Below are positions 6,888 through 11,045 of a stretch of DNA of 11,045 nucleotides, piece by piece (position 1 is the stretch's first letter; the number at the start of each line of letters is the position of its first letter). Source of the stretch: Rikenellaceae bacterium (GTDB lineage: Bacteria > Bacteroidota > Bacteroidia > Bacteroidales > Rikenellaceae); NCBI GenBank assembly GCA_031286025.1, contig JAITVB010000074.1, forward strand, positions 1 through 11,045, written 5' to 3'. The translations under genes were made by a program, and so were the position numbers. The notes below the pieces were generated by a model. That model made no database searches and had not been told where the DNA came from. It worked only from the letters and a program-made list of their open reading frames with translations.

Positions 6888-7357
6888 AAAACAAAAAAAC
6901 GACGTACCTGTTGCTGTTGGTCGCGTTGGCCGTGTGGGCGCTGGTCTTTCGGTGGGTGGTAGCCTATACCGCCCCGGAAGCTACTTCTGTCCTGGCCGGG
7001 TCTCCGAAAAGCGAATCCCGGACGTCGAAACGTTTCGATGCCGCGCTCCGGCTCGACTATCGTGATCCGTTTCTGGACGAATCCCCGCCGCAGGATACCC
7101 TGTTTGAGGACACTTGGAGCCCGGAGGTAATTGCCCCCGAAGAACTTCCTCCACCTGAAGCCCCGCCGCCCCTGTCGGTGCAACTCCAGGGGACGATCCG
7201 GAAAGGAACGCGGCTATATGCCGTGTTGGCAGGAGGTGGCCCGTCCGAACTTTTGTCGAAGGACGATTCGGTGGCCGGTTACCGGATTACAACGATCGCT
7301 TCCGATTCGATCGTGCTGCAACAGGGCAAATACCGCCATACGCTTAAACTACAATGA
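6884..7357 (+). CDS. PilP / GspC-like inner-membrane-to-secretin connector
   Basis: Predicted 157-residue bitopic protein. A basic N-terminus (KNKK) and one transmembrane helix (about 8-27) lead to a linker with the motif D58-Y-R-D-P-F63, shared by PilP and many GspC-type proteins. A proline-rich segment (about 79-96) follows, then a small beta domain at about 97-157. That domain has the homology-region pattern LQGTIRKGTRLYAVL, LLSKDDSVAGYRITTI and SDSIVLQQGKYRHTLKL. The HR domain of GspC/PilP contacts the N0 domain of the secretin, which fits the presence of N0-like modules in the 2535-4397 product. There is no PDZ or coiled-coil C-terminal domain, so it is closer in length to PilP. The start overlaps the preceding stop as ATGA. 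Confidence 0.77.
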   Translation: MKNKKTTYLLLLVALAVWALVFRWVVAYTAPEATSVLAGSPKSESRTSKRFDAALRLDYRDPFLDESPPQDTLFEDTWSPEVIAPEELPPPEAPPPLSVQLQGTIRKGTRLYAVLAGGGPSELLSKDDSVAGYRITTIASDSIVLQQGKYRHTLKLQ

Positions 7358-7358
7358 A

Positions 7359-8591
7359 ATGCATCCTCGCAGCATCTTGCCCGCCAATGTCCTGCCCGCT
7401 GTGTTGGTGATCGCCGCCCTGATGGGGTTGGTGATCGCTGCTCTGTTGGGCCTGTTGGAGATCGGTACGGCCGGTTGGCGCGAAGGATTTGCCCGCCGGC
7501 AGCAAGAGGCTTGCCTCGACGCGGCTTTTCTGCTTTGGGAGTGCGACAGCACACTCATCGGGAGGCTCGACACAGAGGGCGGATTTCTCGTATTCGACGA
7601 CGATCCCCGGTCGCAGGTTGTCCTGTCGTCATGCTACTGGGGGCTTTACCGGTTGGTCGGGGCTTCGACGGCCGACGAGAAGACCCGCGCTATGCGGCTG
7701 ATGGGACAGGCTTGCGAAAGTCCTCTTGAGGCAGCGCTTTATGCCTGCGACAACTTTCGGGCCTTTACCCTGGCCGGGCGGAGCAATTTCAGGGGGCCGA
7801 TCTATCTTCCCGGGAAAAAGTTGCTTTACGGACAGGTCCAGTCTGACTTCTATGCCGAGGAGCCTGTGTCGGAAGAAGAGATCCGGGCGAGCAAGACCGA
7901 TTTCCCGGAACCCTGTCCGGGTATCCGTGATTCGCTTCGTGCGCTGATGCTTGCCCGTGACACAGCCTCGGCCTTTGTCGGGACAGAACGAATAACCCGA
8001 AGTTTCTTCGAACCGCCCCTCTTTTTGCGGGCCGACACGTTGCGCGGAGTCAGTTTGCGGGGGCGTATCGTTGTCTGTTCGGCTGATCTGTTGGAAATTG
8101 ACAGTACGGCCGCGCTCTTCGATATACTGGCGGTGGCGCGGCGGGTGGTGATCCGATCGGGGTTTTCCGGATCGGTACAGGTGGTGGCTTCCGACACGGT
8201 GATCGTCGAGCCTCGGGTACGGTTGGATTACCCTTCGGGAATCGTGATGCCGGAAACACCGTCGAAAAGCCACATCGAGATCGGGGAAGGGAGCGAGGTC
8301 AACGGATATGTCATTTTTGACAGCGCCGCAACTTCCGGCGAAGGACAGGCGGTCAACTACCGGCAACACCCCGACGCTCGCGTCCGGGGCCTGGTGTGGG
8401 TCGACGGGATCGCACAGGTGCAAGGCGCTGTGACCGGAAGTCTCTATGGCAACCATCTCAATTATTATGCCCGTTGGGGATATTACGAAAACCTGCTGTA
8501 TGACGCCCGTGTCTACCGGAGTGATGCCATGGCCTTTCCTGTGTGGATGGAAGCAGTTTATCGCAAAAAAACAATAAAATGGCTGCATTGA
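7359..8591 (+). CDS. Membrane-anchored protein with putative beta-helix, in the GspK/PilX position
   Basis: Predicted 410-residue protein that I cannot assign to a named family. An N-terminal hydrophobic helix (about 11-34, VLPAVLVIAALMGLVIAALL) is preceded by a short basic segment. Its pattern resembles the start of GspK/PilX minor pseudopilins, which lack the +5 glutamate, but no processing site is certain. A middle region (about 40-215) of mixed helices contains seven scattered Cys. From about 222 to 365 there are regular V/I/G-rich short strands (LRGVSLRGRIVV, ARRVVIRSGFSGSVQVV, IEIGEGSEVNGYVIF, ARVRGLVWVDGIAQVQGAV), as in beta-helical or bactofilin-like folds. The C-terminus is aromatic-rich. 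I chose ATG 7359, 1 base after the previous stop; a closer ATGA at 7354 opens only an 18-codon frame. The position directly before the GspI- and GspJ-like genes suggests a tip or minor-subunit role, which is inference. Confidence 0.7.
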   Translation: MHPRSILPANVLPAVLVIAALMGLVIAALLGLLEIGTAGWREGFARRQQEACLDAAFLLWECDSTLIGRLDTEGGFLVFDDDPRSQVVLSSCYWGLYRLVGASTADEKTRAMRLMGQACESPLEAALYACDNFRAFTLAGRSNFRGPIYLPGKKLLYGQVQSDFYAEEPVSEEEIRASKTDFPEPCPGIRDSLRALMLARDTASAFVGTERITRSFFEPPLFLRADTLRGVSLRGRIVVCSADLLEIDSTAALFDILAVARRVVIRSGFSGSVQVVASDTVIVEPRVRLDYPSGIVMPETPSKSHIEIGEGSEVNGYVIFDSAATSGEGQAVNYRQHPDARVRGLVWVDGIAQVQGAVTGSLYGNHLNYYARWGYYENLLYDARVYRSDAMAFPVWMEAVYRKKTIKWLH

Positions 8592-8932
8592 GACAGAAAC
8601 TGAGCGGGTCGACTCTGATCGAAACGGTTGTTGCCTCGACCCTTTTCCTGATGATCTTCCTCATTGCGGTGGAAACTATTACCCGGGTACAATCGGTGCT
8701 TCCCGACGACACGTTGCTCCGGGCGGCTGTCGACCTGCAAGCTTGTGCCCGCGAATTTTCAGAAAGGCCCGGCGAGTTGGGCATCTCTCTCCGAAGTTAC
8801 GATTGGGGTGAAATTGAGGTAACCGTTGCACGTTATCCCGAGGCTGACGGTTTTCGAGAAGTCTGCTTTGACGTTCGGATCGCCCGGAGCCGGCAAACAC
8901 TCGATTATCGCATCCTGACCTTTGCAGAATGA
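8579..8932 (+). CDS. GspI/PilV-like minor pseudopilin
   Basis: Predicted 117-residue minor filament subunit. A 10-residue leader MAALRQKLSG with two basic residues precedes S11-T-L-I-E15-T-V-V-A. Cleavage after G10 puts Glu15 at +5, and a hydrophobic helix continues to about residue 30. The globular part is short, with strands such as EIEVTVARY and EVCFDVRIA. I chose ATG 8579 because its context is A-rich (CAAAAAAACAATAAA-type) and it gives a normal leader; an in-frame ATG at 8543 would add 12 residues and lengthen the overlap. It overlaps the upstream gene by 13 bp, and its stop is in an ATGA overlap with the next gene. Pseudopilins of this size next to a longer J/W-like one are typical of the I-J pair that nucleates the pseudopilus. 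Confidence 0.82.
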   Translation: MAALRQKLSGSTLIETVVASTLFLMIFLIAVETITRVQSVLPDDTLLRAAVDLQACAREFSERPGELGISLRSYDWGEIEVTVARYPEADGFREVCFDVRIARSRQTLDYRILTFAE

Positions 8933-9459
8933 CGAAACGAAAATCCATCCGGCGGGCACTGTCCGCCATGACGCTGCCCGAATTATTGGTAGTGATGATC
9001 CTTGCGGGAATCGTCCTGATGGCCGTTTTCGAAGGTTTTTCGTTGTTCCGGCGGTTGGTTTTCGAGGTACGGACGAAATTGGAACGAACGGTTGAACGGA
9101 CAGCAACGTTCCACGCCCTCGACCGGCTTTTCATGGGCAGCGACAGTATTCCGGGCGATGCCGCCCACCTTGAATTCTTCCGGGCAGGAGAGGTATTTGC
9201 CGAAATCGAGATCGAAGACTCGCTGCTGATCCTCTCCCGGAGCGGACGTACCGATACGGTAATGCGGTTGGTTTCTTTGTCCCGCGTTGTAGAAAACCTT
9301 TGTCATCCACTCTGGGTCGACTCGTTACTGCTGATCGACGATACCACCCGCTTCGGGTTCGGCGTCAGCTACGGCCCCGACATTTCCGCCCGACACGAAA
9401 CCGAACAACTCGAATCGGCATACGACCAGTCACTCGAAACAACATCCGATGAAAATTAA
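8929..9459 (+). CDS. GspJ/PilW-like minor pseudopilin
   Basis: Predicted 176-residue minor filament subunit. The leader MTKRKSIRRALSA is strongly basic. The motif A13/M14-T-L-P-E18-L-L-V-V places Glu18 at +5 and Met at +1, followed by hydrophobic residues to about 34. The mature N-terminus shares LPELLVV with the first gene of the operon. A long helix (about 36-68) is followed by a beta-rich region (AEIEIEDSLLILSRSGRTDT, TRFGFGVSYG) and a polar, probably disordered tail (about 152-176). Length, beta-rich body and position directly after the GspI-like gene fit GspJ/PilW. The -1 Ala and +1 Met differ from the usual Gly/Phe. It starts in an ATGA overlap and its end overlaps the next gene by 11 bp. 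Confidence 0.82.
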   Translation: MTKRKSIRRALSAMTLPELLVVMILAGIVLMAVFEGFSLFRRLVFEVRTKLERTVERTATFHALDRLFMGSDSIPGDAAHLEFFRAGEVFAEIEIEDSLLILSRSGRTDTVMRLVSLSRVVENLCHPLWVDSLLLIDDTTRFGFGVSYGPDISARHETEQLESAYDQSLETTSDEN

Positions 9460-10576
9460 AACCTCTATGGCTCCTCTGGGAGTATCTGAAAAACGGTCCG
9501 CTCAGTACAAAGCAGGTCACGTCTCGTTTTTCGGGAGCAAACGGCTTAACGACAACAGGAAGGAGACGCTTTTCGCGGAATTCCATTCGCTGTTGGCCTC
9601 GGGGATCGATTTCAATCGCGCCTTCGAACTGCTCATCAAAAGCGAAAAAGAACTTTTCGTGAGAGGGTTGATGGAAAACCTGCACCAGGCTGTGGTTGGC
9701 GGCATTCCCCTCTGGCAGGCGTTCTCGGAAGGCGGCCGCTTCACGGCCCTCGACTGCGGTGTGGTGCGTATCGGTGAAGAGACCGGAAAACTCCATGAAT
9801 CGCTCGCTTTCCTGGCCGACTACTACCACAAGCGGGCGGCCCAACGGCGGATGGTGTCGGCTGCGGTGAGCTATCCGGCGGTGATCCTGGCGGTGGCCCT
9901 TGTGGTGTTGGTGTTTATGGTGTTGGTGATCGTGCCGATGTTTGAACAGGTCTACACCAGGATGGGCGGCGAATTACCCGGCATTACCCGGGCGGTGATC
10001 GGTTTTTCGCAGCATTTTCAGGCTTATGGATTGGGATCTCTTGTGGTGGCGGGTGCGATCGTCGGATTGGCCTTTTTCAATCGCCGGTCGGAACAATGGC
10101 AAAAAATATGCGCGGAATTATTGCTCCGCTTTCCGGTAGCGGGCGATCTGCTCCGGAAACACTACCAATCACACTTCTGTAAACTGCTTTACCTGCTTTA
10201 CAGTTCGGGAGTGCCGCTGTTGCAAGGGGTTGAAATGTTGCAGGGAATACTTGTTTTTTACCCCTACCGCTGCTCGTTCAGGGCGATTGCCGACGGACTG
10301 AACCGCGGTCGATCGTTTGCCGGCGAGGTCGAGGCATTTCCGAAATTGTATGACGCCAAACTCGTCGTGCTGCTGAAAGTGGGCGAGGAAACCAACCGCT
10401 TGTCGAACATGCTTCGCAAGCAGGGCGAAGACATCTCGGCCGAACTCGAACACCGGCTGCGCCAACTGGGCCACCTGCTCGAACCGGCGTTGATTCTTTT
10501 CGTCGGCCTGTTGGTGGCTGTCGTCCTGATTTCGATGTACCTGCCGATGTTCAAACTCGGCACAACTTTATATTGA
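9449..10576 (+). CDS. gspF: GspF/PilC-type inner-membrane platform protein
   Basis: Predicted 375-residue polytopic inner-membrane protein that couples the GspE ATPase to pseudopilin polymerisation. It has the duplicated T2SSF architecture. The first half (about 39-163) contains FAEFHSLLASGIDFNRAFELL and G109-E-E-T-G-K-L-x-E-S-L-A-F-L-A-D-Y-Y. The second half (about 240-365) contains FCKLLYLLYSSGVPLLQGVEML and VGEETNRLSNMLRKQGED. Transmembrane helices lie at about 141-165, 193-210 and 343-366. An N-terminal tail of about 38 residues precedes the first domain, which is normal for GspF/PilC. The start at 9449 overlaps the previous gene by 11 bp. It is the last gene of the operon before a convergent intergenic region. 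Confidence 0.95.
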   Translation: MKIKTSMAPLGVSEKRSAQYKAGHVSFFGSKRLNDNRKETLFAEFHSLLASGIDFNRAFELLIKSEKELFVRGLMENLHQAVVGGIPLWQAFSEGGRFTALDCGVVRIGEETGKLHESLAFLADYYHKRAAQRRMVSAAVSYPAVILAVALVVLVFMVLVIVPMFEQVYTRMGGELPGITRAVIGFSQHFQAYGLGSLVVAGAIVGLAFFNRRSEQWQKICAELLLRFPVAGDLLRKHYQSHFCKLLYLLYSSGVPLLQGVEMLQGILVFYPYRCSFRAIADGLNRGRSFAGEVEAFPKLYDAKLVVLLKVGEETNRLSNMLRKQGEDISAELEHRLRQLGHLLEPALILFVGLLVAVVLISMYLPMFKLGTTLY

Positions 10577-10667
10577 CCGGACTGACTAAAACAGAACAAA
10601 CTGTGAATCAGTGATTTTGTGACAGAATTAGTCGTTTCCTGCCGTGTTCTGCATAAATCCGGTTTTT
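10577..10667 (+). terminator. Possible operon terminator (nested imperfect hairpin followed by T5)
   Basis: Immediately after the platform-protein stop, CCGGA (10577-10581) can pair with TCCGG (10658-10662), which is followed by TTTTT (10663-10667). Inside, CAGAACA (10592-10598) can pair with TGTTCTG (10645-10651). Alternative inner pairings also exist (GACTAA 10584-10589 with TTAGTC 10628-10633; ACTG with CAGT around 10600-10612). The stem is long and irregular, so this is a plausible but not classic intrinsic terminator. Confidence 0.35.
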
Positions 10668-10681
10668 CGTTCCATTGCCAT

Positions 10682-10735
10682 ACAAAACAAAGCAGAGCGT
10701 AACGACCGCTAATTCAGCTGATCACTACACTCTGC
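10682..10735 (-). terminator. Possible groEL intrinsic terminator
   Basis: An inverted repeat with arms at 10692-10700 (GCAGAGCGT) and 10727-10735 (ACACTCTGC) pairs at 8 of 9 positions around a 26-base loop. Read on the - strand, the structure lies about 31 bases after the groEL stop and is followed by a T-rich run (complement of 10682-10691). The large loop lowers confidence. Confidence 0.35.
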
Positions 10736-10766
10736 CCGGTTCGGCTTTTCGTTGCCAGAATGACTT

Positions 10767-11045
10767 TTACATCATTCCGCCCATTCCGCCGCCCATCGGG
10801 GGCATGGCGGGAGCGTTTTCTTCTTTCTTTTCGGCCAATACGCACTCGGTGGTGAGGAACATGGCGGCTACCGAGGCGGCGTTTTCGAGCGCTACGCGGG
10901 CCACTTTGGTCGGGTCGATGATCCCGGCCTTGAGCATGTCTTCGTATTGGTCGAGGCGGGCGTTGTAGCCGAAAGCGGCTTTGCCTTCAGTAACTTTCTG
11001 TACCACGACCGACCCTTCGCCGCCGGCGTTGGTCACGATCTGGCG
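10767..11045 (-). CDS. groEL: GroEL (Hsp60) chaperonin, C-terminal 92 residues (partial at window edge)
   Basis: The reading frame stays open to the window edge, so only the 3' end of groEL is present. Hallmarks in order are [65 protein letters not shown], and the flexible Gly-Met tail ending MGGGMGGMM before TAA (10769-10767). GroEL is the cytosolic 14-subunit folding chaperonin; this portion covers the end of the equatorial domain and the disordered tail that projects into the cavity. The tail carries an acidic/proline insertion ([11 protein letters not shown]) before the GGM motif, compatible with Bacteroidota. It is transcribed towards the filament operon and is functionally unrelated to it. 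Confidence 0.97.
   Translation of the reverse strand, partial: RQIVTNAGGEGSVVVQKVTEGKAAFGYNARLDQYEDMLKAGIIDPTKVARVALENAASVAAMFLTTECVLAEKKEENAPAMPPMGGGMGGMM

Noticed and set aside
7629..8588. Open frame of 319 codons on the - strand
   Set aside because: It lies fully antisense to the 7359-8591 gene, its translation is rich in Arg, His and Pro with no domain signal, and such antisense frames are common in GC-rich DNA.
10675..10968. 97-codon open frame on the + strand near the right edge
   Set aside because: It is antisense to the groEL 3' end and crosses the putative groEL terminator. The GroEL frame is unambiguous.

Overview
The window holds one almost complete type IV filament superfamily locus (type II secretion / type IV pilus-like) on the + strand, followed by the 3' end of a convergent groEL gene on the - strand. 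The organism is most likely a member of the Bacteroidota, probably Bacteroidales. This is inferred from the GroEL C-terminus, the lack of Shine-Dalgarno sequences before essentially every start, the A-rich or nondescript start contexts, and the style of the repeat-bearing lipoprotein. The genus cannot be fixed from the sequence.

Layout: 1-138 is an AT-rich leader (35 G/C in 138 bases, about 25%) before a much more GC-rich gene cluster. The cluster runs in this order: major-pseudopilin-like protein with an EF-hand-type loop (139-579); minimal A24 prepilin peptidase (660-1124); GspE/PilB assembly ATPase (1121-2533); secretin with three N0/STN-like modules (2535-4397); GspL/PilM-PilN-like protein ending in an (Glu-Ile)n tail coded by a GAAATA hexanucleotide repeat (4402-5424); PilO/GspM-like protein (5421-5921); lipoprotein with three exact 97-residue Fn3-like repeats (5925-6887); PilP/GspC-like protein (6884-7357); membrane-anchored protein with a putative beta-helix in the minor-pseudopilin slot (7359-8591); GspI/PilV-like pseudopilin (8579-8932); GspJ/PilW-like pseudopilin (8929-9459); GspF/PilC platform protein (9449-10576). 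A 190-bp convergent intergenic region with two imperfect terminator-like structures separates this from groEL (10767 to the window edge).

From 1121 to 10576 all genes overlap or lie within 4 bases of each other, and four junctions are ATGA stop/start overlaps, so this is almost certainly one operon with translational coupling. Together the products could build a full envelope-spanning machine. The peptidase matures the pseudopilins. The ATPase and platform protein polymerise them. The GspL/M/C-like proteins form the inner-membrane alignment complex, and the secretin is the outer-membrane exit. No retraction ATPase (PilT) and no obvious cargo enzyme are in the window, so whether this is a secretion system or a surface filament is open.

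The least conventional parts are the Fn3-repeat lipoprotein, the putative beta-helix protein in the GspK/PilX position, the triple-STN secretin, the small size of the GspL cytoplasmic region, and the hexanucleotide tract at the GspL/PilO junction. The machinery families are well known. What looks undescribed is this combination of accessory parts in a Bacteroidota-type locus.
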